A stretch of DNA of 64,000 bases from Kryptolebias marmoratus (Eukaryota > Chordata > Actinopteri > Cyprinodontiformes > Rivulidae), in the NCBI RefSeq assembly GCF_001649575.2, contig NC_051450.1:6820899-6884898 (forward strand), given 5' to 3'. Positions 33,430-45,745 of this stretch are shown here, one piece after another (positions within the stretch are counted from its first letter, which is position 1; each line of letters begins with the position of its first letter). Position numbers and translations under genes: made by a program. The notes below the pieces were generated by a model. It was not told the origin of the DNA, did not search any database, and worked only from the letters and a program-made list of their open reading frames with translations.

Positions 33430-36009
33430 AGGCAACAGGCACTAGGACCAATGCGGTCATATCACTCAAGCCATGTTGTGAGCAGCTTTCCCCACTTCTC
33501 CTGTTGCTTCTGCAGCTACATACTAAGAAGAAGACTCTCTGTCACACATTTATTTAAAACCTAATAGAGTTCACAGGCTGATTTGTCGAATTTAAAGATA
33601 AAAAAAATAAAGTTTAAACCTCCCGTTAATCCTTTTGAAATGAGAGCGTAAAAGAGTTAATTAAAATTCAAGGTAAGGTGGAGGTGGAGACAAAAGATTT
33701 GACTGTACCATTCACTGAGAGTCCCCCCTCTTCTCTCCACACAAGCCTGTTTAATATCTTTCTGCATCAATGACAGCAACTTTTCTCTGATTAAAATAAT
33801 TTACAAACACACACACAAAGGAGTTTCACTCTAATGTCTGTGACTCGGATTCTTAGACAAATGCCTGCCTAGCAAAGCACAGCTACAGAGTGGCTGCCTG
33901 CTTTTAATTTATCCATATTGTCTTTTTTTTTGGAGGGGTGTTAATCCTGTAATTTTAAAGTGAAATGTTTGAAGCTGTTTAAATTTTCATTAAGGGTTGT
34001 TCAAACTGTTTTGATGCATTTGGTTCCATTAGAAATCTGTAAAATTAAATTAAATTTAATCACTTTAATTAAAATTAAAGTGATTTAAAAAAGGAAGACA
34101 TATAATTGATTGATAAAATATACATATTGAGCATAGTAAATTCCATACTTGATGAATATTTTGACATAAAAAAATCTAAGTTCAAAGGTCACAAAGCTTT
34201 TATTGAGAAGTTAGAAGCTCATGTGTGGATGAAGCACCGTTCTGAGGTGTGACGAGACTCAGGAGAAATCAGACAGGAAAGAGGCCAGCCATTTTAGTTT
34301 GTGCTAAAATCTTTTTTTTTCCCCTAAAACATTTAGGTGAAATCTCCTCTTTTGAAAGAAGTGTGTTGTTGCACCCCTGCTAGTTACAGTAATCCAGTCA
34401 AACCCAGACGTATTTCACTTAAATCAAGGGTCTTGTCAGTGATTAACACTTTAGAATGTGATATTTATGTTGGTCTACAGCCAAAACATGTACGATTTTA
34501 CAGTGACGGTTAAAAAAATTGGGTTTCTGAGATATTTTCATGCTTATGTAAGACTCCTAAAATGGTAACATGTTTCTGTTTCTGTTGACATTTTGATATT
34601 TTTTCAATGAAAGTGCTGCTAATGCCAAAAAATAGTAAAAAAAAACAAAAAACAAAAACATTTCTAAAGCCCCAAAAAGGTTACACACCTGTATTCTCCA
34701 TTTTAAACAAGCACATGCCAACATTTTTCATTTCATCAATGTGTTTTGAAACTAAATTTGCACAAAAAAAAACATGTCTTAAAGCTCTAACACCAGAAAC
34801 ATGTTGAAGAATGTATTCATGCTAAGGCCTTCAGTCACACTGGACTGCCACTATAATCATTGTTGTTTTGATGTGCTGCAAGACTTTTCTTTTCCTTGGT
34901 CACTTATTTCATATAGTGACCTACATTTATAGACAGATAAATGTACCAACTGACTTATGAAAAAACGAAGTAGTCTGTAATGTTATATGGCCATTGATTC
35001 TTTGTTAAGTAAAAAAATAAAACTAAAAAGAATCAGTCTTTCCTGAAATAAGTGTTGGACCTGAACATTTGATTCCTTGATAGGAATAAAAGTGACTTTA
35101 GAAAATAAAAGTCCCTTTAAATAAATAAATGTTGTTTATTTACATTTCTGTTTACATTTGTGATGTTTTAGGAAGTTTTTTCTCACCTGTTTACCGTATT
35201 GCAGACGTGATCAAGTTTTCTTTTTAAAGACAGAAATGCATTTGAGAAGACCCGTCTACACACTCATGCTGCTCACACTCCCCCTGCTGTCCTGGTTTAC
35301 TTACACCAATGAGATATAGCAACCTAAAAGCAGTTAAGAGATGAAAATATTCAATAAAAAGTGAACAGCTATTATTGAGACTACTTCTTGGACACTTTAA
35401 GGTCATTTCAGTTTGTTGGAATTATTAAAAAAGAAAACATAGACACAACATACAAAATGCTTTTGATTTTGACCTGCAATTATTAAATGTAATTTCTTCT
35501 TATAAAAATCTTGATAACAAAGTTATGCATCATATTTTATTTCACTAAAAATAAATATTGAAAAGCCTCTGAAATAGTGCCATATAAAAGCATTAGTACA
35601 ATGTACAATTACCGTTGGCATTTTTAGTATGTATTTTTAAGTTTAGAAAAGTGTATGTACACACACACAAACACACACACATATATATATTTTCAACTTT
35701 GAAGCATAAAAAAATAGGATTGTACAAGACCCAAAGAGCATCATCTCAAAACTGATTTTACAAATTGTCAGTTTTTAATACATTATTTATTTTTATTGCT
35801 AATACACACAATTCTGTTAAATTGAATTTTCTGGCCTTCTCTGAGCAATACCAATTTTTTTGCTTAGATTTTATCCACTTTCTTTATTATGAATGCTAAA
35901 AGCCCTGCGCAGAGCTGAGCAAAGATTGCGCTAGGAGACACTGTCAACACAACCACGTTCTAGTTTGTAAACTGTTTTTAGGAAAGGTATAAAACATGTC
36001 ATGTGTTTA
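33430..36009. other. AT-rich stretch, no gene seen
   Basis: Frames are short and of low complexity. A near-palindrome around 34055-34085 (ATCACTTTAATT / AATTAAAGTGAT) and a CA/TA microsatellite at 35659-35692 are the only structures noted. Confidence 0.35.
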
Positions 36010-36991
36010 AAGGAAGCTAGCAGAAAAGCATCAAATCTCACTTTGTCGCAATCTCCCATCCTGAGCAGCACATGGTCAACAGTAGAAAGGAACAATTCCT
36101 TTTTAACAGGAAGAAACCTCAAGGCTTAGGATGGGCGACCATTTCCATCGACTGACTGGGGTTTGAGAGGACAGGAAAGAGACACAAACAAATATAGAAG
36201 TATTGGTCCAGGTGTAGTTTCTATGGGAAGAAAAACAACACATGTTAATGACATTTATCAAAAAAGAAAGTCTTAGGCCTAGTCTTAAAAGTAGACAGGG
36301 TGTCAGCCTCATGGACAGAAACTGGAAGTTTCTCTGCCTCCTGTTCTGCTTTTAGAAACTATAAGAATCACAAGTAAACCTGCAGTCTGAGAGGCTGTTC
36401 GGAAAATATGAAACAAAAAGATCTTTAATATAAAAAGTAGCTTGGTTGTTGAGGGCTTTTTATGTTGGAAGTAAGATTTTACATTTTATTCTGAATTATA
36501 CAGGGAGCCAGTGGAGAGAAGCTACAACTGGAGAATCTGATCTCTCCTCCTAACTCTCATCAGAACTCTAGCAGCATAATTTTGGATCAAGTGAAGACTT
36601 TTTGAAGAGGTTTTGGGACACCCAGATAAAAAATAATTTCATTAGTGCAGGCTAGAAGTTGTAAATGAATGGACATGTTTTTCTGCATCATTTTAGAACA
36701 AGATGTTTCTAATTTTAGTGTTAATGTTCAGGTGAAAGAAAGCGGTACTAGAGGCCAAGTTATTGCCATCTAAAAAAAGTGAAAAGTGAAAATGATCAGG
36801 TCCAAAAACCACAACGTCTATCATGTCTGAGTTTAAAAGCAGAAAATTAACAGTCATGCAGGTTTTTATGACTCAGAGAAAAGCTGATAATCTAAGTAAC
36901 AATTAAAATTTTCCGTTTCCTTGGATAAATACAACTATCATTAGTAAAACAATGAAAAATTATCCAATGCTGTCTAATAAGCTTACCACAT
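36010..36991 (-). mobile_element. L2/CR1-like LINE fragment, antisense, copy 2
   Basis: The plus strand repeats the phrases of the 22.3 kb copy: CCTGAGCAGCACATGG, TTTTTAACAGGAAGAAACCTC, GGTCCAGGTGTAGTTTCTATG, TCTTTAATATAAA and CTCATCAGAACTCTAG. It ends TATCCAATGCTGTCTAATAA. There are several deletions, and no minus-strand frame is intact. The hAT element at 37000 follows immediately. Confidence 0.7.
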
Positions 36992-37833
36992 AAATTTACC
37001 AGTGGTGGGCTGTCAGGGACAGCAAGGTCTTCTCTGCTGGCCAAACACAACCAGAAATCATGATCATAATTATGATAAAGGTTAATTTCATTTTTAATTT
37101 ACTTTCCCTAGATATCTAAAAGTATTCATATTCTCTTCATGTCATATTATGCTCCTTCCAGTGCTGTTGTTTTTAGGTTAGAGTTTTTATCCAATCAGAA
37201 TTCAGCTATCTTATGTTGCCAGCTGTATGAAATCTGCCCGGGCCTTCAGGATCAACAATGTGGGCGTCTGTGCACTGTAAGTGAACGGGCAAATACAGTT
37301 GATAGATAGTTGCGATAGCCAATCAGATCATGAGCTGTGTCAGTAAGGCCCTCTAGCTGGCCTCATGTTGAATGTGACATTTACGCTTCCAGTGATTGGA
37401 TATGAATACTTACTAGTTTGAGCCACGCCAGTGCTATGCAGATCAACAGAGTCACACCCGGGACTGTTAACGTTAAAAAACTTTTTTTAACCCACAATGG
37501 CCGAAGAAGAGCAACACATTGATTTGGTTGCTGATATACTGGCAAGGCTGTTTTCAAGACGAACTTTCCAAGAGAAGTTAGATCTCGTTATATCTAGCAT
37601 ACCAGATATGTTTATTTGCTGATGCGGGTTTGTTGATTTTTAAAATGCGCCGGATAATAGCCCATTTTTTACACAACTGAGGTGATGTAATGCCAAGTAG
37701 TGCTGAAATGTGTTTCTAACTACTCTCCAGTCCTGGTGTTATAAATGCTGGCATAATGAACGGTATTTATTGACTAAGTTGGACATCACTGAAGGCCTAA
37801 GTGTGAAATGCACCGCCCGCCACTGAAATTTAA
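36992..37833 (+). mobile_element. Internally deleted hAT element with 8-bp target duplication
   Basis: The element proper is 37000-37825. Its ends are CAGTGGTGGGC and GCCCGCCACTG, an 11-bp inverted pair with one mismatch. The flanks AAATTTAC and AAATTTAA match at 7 of 8 positions, as expected for a hAT duplication. Inside, from 37497, lies the start of a transposase-like protein; the rest of the coding region is deleted. At 826 bp it is far shorter than autonomous hAT elements. Confidence 0.8.
37497..37622 (+). pseudogene. Truncated hAT transposase start (41 codons)
   Basis: The frame starts MAEEEQHIDLVADILA, continues RLFSRRTFQEKLDLV and ends at TGA after IPDMFIC. It resembles the N-terminus of the MYM-type zinc-finger-like hAT proteins common in fish, which begin with an acidic MAEE stretch and then FSRR.FQEKL. 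The zinc finger and the catalytic domain are missing through the internal deletion. It cannot encode an active enzyme. Confidence 0.6.
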
Positions 37834-37894
37834 AGATGTTCTATTTTAAGGTTAAATAAAAATAAAAAACTCGACAACAAAAAAAAATTCTCTA

Positions 37895-38410
37895 AATTGC
37901 AACCAGGAAGTATTTAAAATTCTTGACTGACATTTTCTTTTCATAAAATAGTAATAAAATTAGGAAATTACTGTCAAACAGAAACTAATTAATGACTTAT
38001 TTTCTCATATTTTGACATCAGCAGTTGTCAGCAAGGCCAGATTGCAACAAAGATCTGGAGAAAAAATTAATGCCTTTCAGTTATAGAGAAAATTAGACTA
38101 ATTTTGTCTTTGGTAGGAGTCATACATCAGATGTGATTAACAGACATGGAGCAAATACACCATTTTCCCAAAAAATAAGTAATCTTGAGGCAGACAACAT
38201 GACTGCAGAAAACTTGGCGGTGCCACAAAATGACTTGAAGTTAACTTCTGATTTCTAGCTTCAGATTCAGCCGATGACTAAGGAGATATTTCACAGAACT
38301 TCTGGCAGTTGGACCACCTTAGATCAAGTACGATTCAATATGTAATACTTTTTCTTGTAAACCTTGGTCTAAATTATTTTACACTTAATGCAAATACATA
38401 AAATCACAGT
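37895..38410 (+). repeat. Diverged tandem duplication, unit 1
   Basis: It shares with 39015-39490 an ordered set of phrases: CATATTTTGACA, GCAACAAAGATC, AAAACTTGG, TGACTTGAAGTTA..CTTCTGAT, AGCTTCAGAT and ATATTTCACAGA. The last shared phrase is CTTGGTCTAAAT. Spacing between them is preserved to within a few tens of bases. No coding sequence. Confidence 0.65.
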
Positions 38411-39014
38411 TTGTGGGTTATGAACTCTGTGTTTTGTTTGTAAAAGAAAAAAAAAAAAATACCTTTTGGCATCAAGATTGCCTTAGGTCCATTTAAAAAC
38501 CTGAAAACGTGGACTAGATTATCCTCCATTAAAAAACAGGCTCAACAGAAACATTTATTCTGTTTGTGACCCTTGACAATTTAGCACATTTCAAGAACAA
38601 TATTTAGATTATTTTAATTATTATTTTGATAATAAGAATCTGAATTTTTTTTTTATAGACACTGGACACAAACAAAGTTTGTATGTTCTGATATCCATTT
38701 TCCTAATAGCCTTGAGCATCGACTTTCTCTTTCCTGACTTTTTCAAAAATAGATTGTATAAACCACAACTTGTGTTTATGTTTACTAGCAATTTTATTGT
38801 TTTATTTTTCTAATCCTTCAAATAAAATCAATCCATTTTCAGATATCCTCTTATCAATTTTTGACCATAAAAAGAAAAATGGCTTGAGTTTTATATGAAT
38901 CATTTATATTTTAAAACAAAAATCAATTTTGGGGGGTTTTGTTTTTCAATACTGGTTTCTAATGAGAAAATCTGAATCGAAATTTTTTTTAATTTTTAGT
39001 CAAAAAAAGATAAA

Positions 39015-39490
39015 GCAGGTATTTAAAAAAAGTCAGATTTTCTTTTAATATTTGAAGTAATAAAATGATAAAATGACTGGCAATTATTGATCCATTTTTC
39101 ATATTTTGACAAGGAAAAAGCGCAACAAAGATCCATTACCAAAATAAAAATAACCCTGTCAGAGTCAAAGGAAAGTTGGCTTTAAGCTCTGTTTAGAGAG
39201 ACGGTGGCTGTGGTTAATAAACATAGAGAAAATAATTTATTTTACTTAAACAATAAAGGAATCTGTCTCAGCGGAGATGCGTGAAAACAGAAAAACTTGG
39301 ACACGAGTCGCACCAAAGGATGACCTGAAGTTAGCTTCTTATTGTCAGCTTCAGATGGAGAAGTTAATAAAAGGAATATTTCACAGACATGAACCACTTT
39401 ACATCAACTCTGGTTCAAAACCTAAAGTGTTTTTTTGTTGTTGTTGTTAAACCTAGTCTAAATAATTCTACTCTGAATGAATAAATGAAA
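39015..39490 (+). repeat. Diverged tandem duplication, unit 2
   Basis: This is the second copy of the unit at 37895-38410, about 1.1 kb further on. It has GCGCAACAAAGATCC, AAAAACTTGGAC, TGACCTGAAGTTAGCTTCTTA and AATATTTCACAGAC, then CCTAGTCTAAATAATT. Whether the unit is a mobile element or a local duplication is undecided. Confidence 0.65.
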
Positions 39491-40439
39491 GTTTGATTGA
39501 ATGAATGAATTTAGTAAAAAGAAAAAATAATAATTGTTGTAAACCTCAGAACTTGTAATGTTTAAACCTGTTTTTTTATTATTATTTTGGCAATGAATCT
39601 TTGTTGAGCTCTTGCTTTGCTGACAAGTTCCAGTGTAAAAATATGAGAAAGTCGATCATTATTTGTTTCAGTTTGCCTATAATTTTTAGTTGTTTATTAT
39701 TTTAATTAAAAAAAAAAAAACTAATTATTTTTAGAAATTTTTTAAAACATTTTTAAACAACACATATTTCATATGGAACATTTATTTTTATTTATTTTTT
39801 ATTTATTTGTTTTTATTTTTTGCAGCACTAGTTCTTAATGAAAACATTCAATTACCCAAACATGCTCCAACCCCGTTCACACACAACGTTTTTAGTATAA
39901 CACAGATTTTACGAACACCTGTTTCGTCCATGTCTGCTATCACTCTGTGTCCTAGAAACCAAAACAACAATGAAGACATTTTATTGTGTGTTTGTTTTCT
40001 CTTTCTGCATCTGTCATGCTTTATCTTCGATTTGTTGCTATTAAACTTTAATCTTGTGCTGAAATTGGTTTTAACTCAGAAGAAATTGTAAACATTATCA
40101 AATAATTAAAAAAATAAACGCAGAGACAGTTGTTTTGGTAGAATCTTTAGCTAAGCTAAAAGCGTTCTTTTTCTGTATTTTGAAATGTTGTCAATCTGAA
40201 CGATCCTGACACCTAGTGGCACAGTATGGACTTCTCAGGATTTTTGTTAGAATAGTTTGAACGGAAAAAAATATAAAGGAAAACTGTCCATAGTAGTGTA
40301 GTAGTAAACTCTTAGGAAAGGATCTACATTTTATTCTTTTCTCTCAGATTGACGGCACACAGTCATGTTTTCATAAGTATATTATGTCAGCTGCACTGTG
40401 GAGGGATAGGAGGAGTTTTCATCAGTTCAGGCTATTTGT

Positions 40440-40740
40440 TTTAATTGGATGAATCATGAGCAGGGAGCACTTGTTATATTCCAGTTGTTCACTCCTCTGT
40501 ATAAACAGCACAGAGCGGTGCAGTTGGAGAGGAGCTCTGAGATAAAAGAGGAGTGGAAGGCGGATGGAGAGGACCGTCCACTGAGGATCGGACTCCCCCA
40601 TTCAATCTGTGCAATTTCCACAACAGCGAGAAATAGATTGCTTTTTAAATAGATTGCTTAGCTCCCAATCTTAGAGCCATTGATGTGGATACATTTCATC
40701 GCAGCTTTTGTTTAAATAATATTTAATAGCAGAGCCACTT
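40440..40740. promoter_or_regulatory. Candidate conserved non-coding block
   Basis: This is a repeat-free block of moderate GC with dense homeodomain-type words (TTAATTGG, TAAATAGATTGC twice at a short distance, TTTAAATAATATTTAATAG). It also has an E-box-rich GTGCAGTTGGAG. It looks like vertebrate enhancer sequence. No conservation data are available, so this is an impression. Confidence 0.2.
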
Positions 40741-40752
40741 AGCCTGACGGTA

Positions 40753-40770
40753 TTAGGGTTAGGGTTAGGG
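40753..40770 (+). repeat. Short interstitial telomere-like repeat (TTAGGG)3
   Basis: Three exact TTAGGG units stand alone in non-telomeric sequence. Such short tracts can arise by double-strand-break repair. Confidence 0.8.
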
Positions 40771-42340
40771 TTTAAGGCTCTTAGCATTGCAATCAGTCCT
40801 CATTTGGACACTGAAAACAAATTTAAGGAGGAGAAAGAGAGATCCATGTTAGATATTTTAGGGAAAGTAAGCAGGAGGCCTTTCAAAAGATAAGAATTTT
40901 TTTTTTTTTTGTCAGGTTAAGAACTGCAAGCAAGTATCAATATTAGGGAAGAAATAAAAGATGAAAGATGAGAATAAATGGAGTAAAGACAGAAAGTATT
41001 GGTTATGACTGAAGAAGAGAGGAAGTGTGTTAGATTTCCAGTTTATTACTGTAGACAGAGATTGCTGGCGGAAACCACTTTAAGTGCTGGTTGGAGGCTG
41101 GGTTGGTGGTTTTGGTGAGGCTTTGAATTTTTGCATCACCACAACTCATAAATGACATCCTAATAAAAGCGAAACTTATGACAGGAGAAAACCAGAAATA
41201 AACAAACAATTATTAGTGCCTAAATGGGAAAAAAGGCGTGGGATTAAATAAGCGCATGCTTCATCCTACTGCCTTTTTAGAAATGCTAAGTATGGACTGA
41301 CTATTATTTTGTTAGTCGTTTCTTAATAAGCTTTGCTTATTTTGTTGTCATTGAAACACGTTCAAAACAAAGCCTATCAATCAATAACTCTTGAGCGTGT
41401 AACTTCCAAATCGAGATGTATTGACATTTAAATTAAACATATTTTAGGAAATTATACCTTTTCTATTCATCCTCTGGAATTCACATAAAAATATACAAAA
41501 AAATAAAAAATAAAAGATATAAGATTGAATAGACTTAGGCTGATAAAGAATGAAATGAATAATTATGTTGATTGAACTTTTTAATAATGAATTTAACAAA
41601 TATTTAAAGCATACACTACAGTTCTAAATGAAGAGTTTTAGTTCTGAACATTTGAGATGATTTAATTTTGTCATTTTTTCAGTTTACTTCATGAATAATT
41701 AAATCATATTTACTATGTAAATATTTTATTTCAATTAGTTTTTTTGCTAAATAGGAACAAACATTGTTGAATGAACAAAGGTTTTTATGAACTGATAGTT
41801 GCCTTGGTAACAAACTATTTATCAATATGTTTTTAACAAACCAATGAAATTGAGACTCAGTGCAGTTTAATTAGCCACATCATTTAATTTTTTTATTTTT
41901 ATTTTTACCATACCTTGAACTGCTAAATTCAATTCTATCGCAAAATACAAAATAATAATAAAAATACAAAATAATAATAATAATAATGATAAATAATAAG
42001 CTTGATTCTTATAAAGTACAGTTATATACTTCATGTAAGTTTAGAGTTTTAGCACTCTGTTCCTAATAATAAAGATATTAATATTAACGGATAGACACTG
42101 TAGATACACATCTACAGTGAATATGGCAATTTTGAGTTTTTGTTGCAATTTTACCCTATTGTTGACTTTTGTTGCTATTTTATTGTTTATTTATTCAAAT
42201 AACTACAGCAAACAATAAACAAAAACATTTTAAGAGATAATTTGACAGAATTTATTTTAATATGAAATATATTTGTTTAAACTTAAATCAATTACAGTAG
42301 AAAGTATTCACAATTACATGGGATCTTTTTTTTTTCCATA
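40771..42340. other. AT-rich stretch, no gene seen
   Basis: Low complexity. It includes an (AAT)n-rich part at 41950-41995. Confidence 0.4.
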
Positions 42341-42362
42341 TATCTATCTATCTATCTATCTA

Positions 42363-42416
<54 letters not shown>
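42341..42416 (+). repeat. Compound microsatellite (TATC)n(TA)n
   Basis: About six TATC units pass into about 25 TA units. The length is probably variable and hard to assemble. Confidence 0.9.
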
Positions 42417-42417
<1 letters not shown>

Positions 42418-45400
42418 CATATATAAGACATCCTTTGAAAATGTGTAAGAAATCATCTTTTTGTTCTGCCAAAGTACAAAATTCCAATTTAGAACACTGC
42501 TTGAGATTGTATTTTATAACAGACAGAAAACAGTTGCCTATTCTTTATCCAGACCTCTGAGAAATATCTGATAAAGCAGAAAAAGTGTGTGTGTGTTCAG
42601 GCAGGAAGTGATGGCAGAAAGTTTATCCTCTGAGTAGCATGAGTCTGCTGCTGATGGGACCACACAGCTGAGTGTCTTCATGTGGTTTAAAATCTGCACA
42701 AACTCCACGATGAAAATAAAAAATCCAGACATATTTCCCTGTCAGAACACATCGCCGACGTACGGGTAGCTGATGTGTTTTTAATGGTTTAGAAACAACA
42801 ACGAAGCTTTGTGTCAGAGAGGAACATGATTTATTATGAATATTTTACTGGTTTAGCGCTTAAAATAACTGACAAGAGGAAAAATATCAAGCACAACTTT
42901 TGTTTTTTTTAATAAATACATGGCTGATTAGATCATATTTAAAGCATTACCTCATTTCTAAATGTTACTTTGCAGAGCAAACACATATTTTTCAGTGTCA
43001 TATCTAAAAAAAATGTTTAAAAGAAAAAATATACCCAGTTCCAGTCTACAGAGAGCAAAGTAAAGATGATGCATAATTAATTAAAGCTGAATATTTCCTG
43101 TGGCATACCTGTCAAATGAGCCTGGGTCCTATCCTTCCCATCATTACAGTCAATTTCCCTTAATAGTGTGCTTAATAAGTAATGAGTGGCCTGAAAACAG
43201 CTCAAACAGATGGCTGCAGAGCCTTCGTCATGCTCTCCCATCAATCCACTGAACTGATGAGGCTAATATGATTATTAAGAAATGTTTTTGTCTTATGCAA
43301 TTTTATTTTTGGTTGAACTTAAACTAATCTATTATAAAGACAATAATATGAAAAATCAAATCTGTTTGAAACAATAATAAAAAATATTAAATCATTCCTT
43401 GGTCCACATAGTGAGCGTCGCACTCGGCTCGGTTCTGTGATTCTAATTAAAGCAGTTAAAACAGGATTACAGGAGATAAAACGGACTAAGATGCTCAGGG
43501 TGTTTAAGGCTAAATCTAAAAGGAAGTAATATGGTAATCTGTGGCTCTGTGATAAGAGGATGGAAACACATCAGTTTTCTAATGTGAATAACTGCAGGGA
43601 ACCCTGCAGCTCCATCAATATGATCTCTATAATAATACAATATACAGTTATTTAGTTGGCACCTAGTAAAGTAACGTTGCTGTTAAAGTCCTTTATGGAG
43701 TCGTTTTTCACTTGCTTCCAACATCTGTTAATCTATAAAATCTGCAATCTGGTTTTTGGGCCTGACCTCTGCAGTCAGATGATTTTTTTCTGTTACTGCA
43801 GGTGATTTTGACAATTCAACATCGTGAAGATCAATCAGGTTTGAATTAGTTTTAAAAAGTGTAACAAACTGGAAACAATGTTTTAGAATAAGTCAGCTAC
43901 GCTATAAAAGGGGATTTTGAACAGTGTTTGAGCCAGCTCTTATTTGCAGATTTGAACTACATTAACCATTTTTTGTGACAGCTGCAACCCAAAATATGTT
44001 ATGCAATAAACAAATGAATCCTGATGCAAGAGCAAATCTTAACCGTAGTTTATCAATAAATTCTGTGAAAAGGTCAAAGGCCACAGAGGGACAGGTGTAG
44101 TTTCTGAACAAGAAAACCATGAAGATGACGTTTCCATCGGTAAACTCCCTACAATACCACGAGCTAAGTGTTAGAGAAGGTTGTTTAAGAGTTTTATTAA
44201 TCTAAGGTATTTTTCTATAGTGTTTAAATTGTTCTAAAGAATGTGTTTAAATGTTTGACACAAGCAGGAACCAAACAAACGTCACACAAACAGACACTGA
44301 TGTTCAGGGACACACACTCACAAACATTTACATACACACAGACACAAATGTTTAGGGACATTAACACATACTGCTGATCTAAGGATACACTCTCCTACAA
44401 TGGAAATCATTAAAAAAAAATCCAGAAAATATTTATTAAAGCTTTTATTTTATAAATATTTTAACAGTACAAAAACCTTTTCATGTTTTTGTATAGATAC
44501 TGAAAAGGTTTAAGGCAGTTCACAAAAGGATCCTTTAATTTATTACAGTATTATTATTATTATTATTATTATTTGTTTAAAGGTTTTATAATCATGACCC
44601 AAAATGCATCCTATTTTACGCTGTAAAAATAAATTATTTAAATTTAACCAATAAAATATGTGAAATAATTAGCATTTTTTTATTTAGGTAGATTATAACC
44701 AACACCTTTGAGTTTAAAGGACAGTTTAACAGCTAAATCACACCTCAATAAATTAGTTAAGTTTACACTTGTAATTTCTCAAACAAATAACACATTTTTA
44801 TCATTTTTTACTTCACTAAATCAGAAAAAAATCTTGTTCATTATTTATACTGGTAACTTCTTAGGAACTTTTTTCTTAGGAATATTTTTTTAACATCATT
44901 TTAGTTAAATGAGATCAAATTTAACTTATTCATATCTGGTATCAGTCAGCTGTTTATTAAAAAAATGTAGTTAGTCAAACTTTAAAAACTATAACTAGTT
45001 TGCTTAATTAAATTTTAAACATAGAAGACTATTTATACTAATTCATATTTATTTATTTATTCAAATGAAGGTACAAAAGACATAAAAATACAAATTACAT
45101 ACAAAATCTTATTTGTACATTAAATAGCTTATTAACAAATACATGCAGGAATTTCTTCATTTTTCTGTGACAACAAGTTTGATGACTTCCTAACTAACCT
45201 TTACTAATGGAGACTTATTGTTTTTTTTGTGAACACAGCAGACAACAAATCAACCTTCAACCCAAAAGAAGTAAATTGTTGAAGTAAATGTTGATTTTGT
45301 GAGTTGCAGAGCAGATCGAATATTTTTTTATCAAAATTAATCCAATGACACTTAGGTAGTAGTTGTTACTGAAAATAAATAGGTAATGTAGTTGAAATTT

Positions 45401-45502
45401 GACTGTATTTGTAACATTACATTTACTAATATAAATAGTTGATTAAGGTTTAAATCATCTATATGGGTGATATTTAAAATTGTCTAAAATCCTTTTTCTG
45501 AA
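42417..45502. other. Repeat-poor stretch, no gene seen
   Basis: It holds no mobile element and no convincing frame. The part at 43080-43300 (CTTAATAAGTAATGAGTGGC, ACAGATGGCTGCAGAGCC) has the look of regulatory sequence. An (ATT)8 microsatellite lies at 44549-44572. Confidence 0.35.
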
Positions 45503-45745
45503 TTCAGTTCAATTCAGTATTTTTATACAGCATGGATTCACAGCAGCAGTCATCTCAGGGTGCTTTATTAAATCCAATTACAGTCGATTCAGCTATTATT
45601 ACAATACAATGGTTCCACATATAGTGCATGATGAAATGCCAATAATTAAAAGTTATCTAAGGTACGCAGCAGATTTCATTGAATCATCATCATCCTGAGC
45701 AGCATGTTGGCAGTAGTGGAAAAAAACAACAACTTCTTTTTACAG
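45503..45745 (-). mobile_element. L2/CR1-like LINE 3' fragment, antisense, copy 3
   Basis: It starts TTCAGTTCAATTCAGTATTT, followed by TCATCTCAGGGTGC, AATTACAGTCGATTCA and CCTGAGCAGCATGTTGG, the same order as in the 58.0 kb copy. Only the 3' end of the element remains. Confidence 0.65.

Noticed and set aside
42273..42560. A 95-codon plus-strand frame with a run of Tyr-Ile
   Set aside because: It is a translation of the TATC/TA microsatellite.
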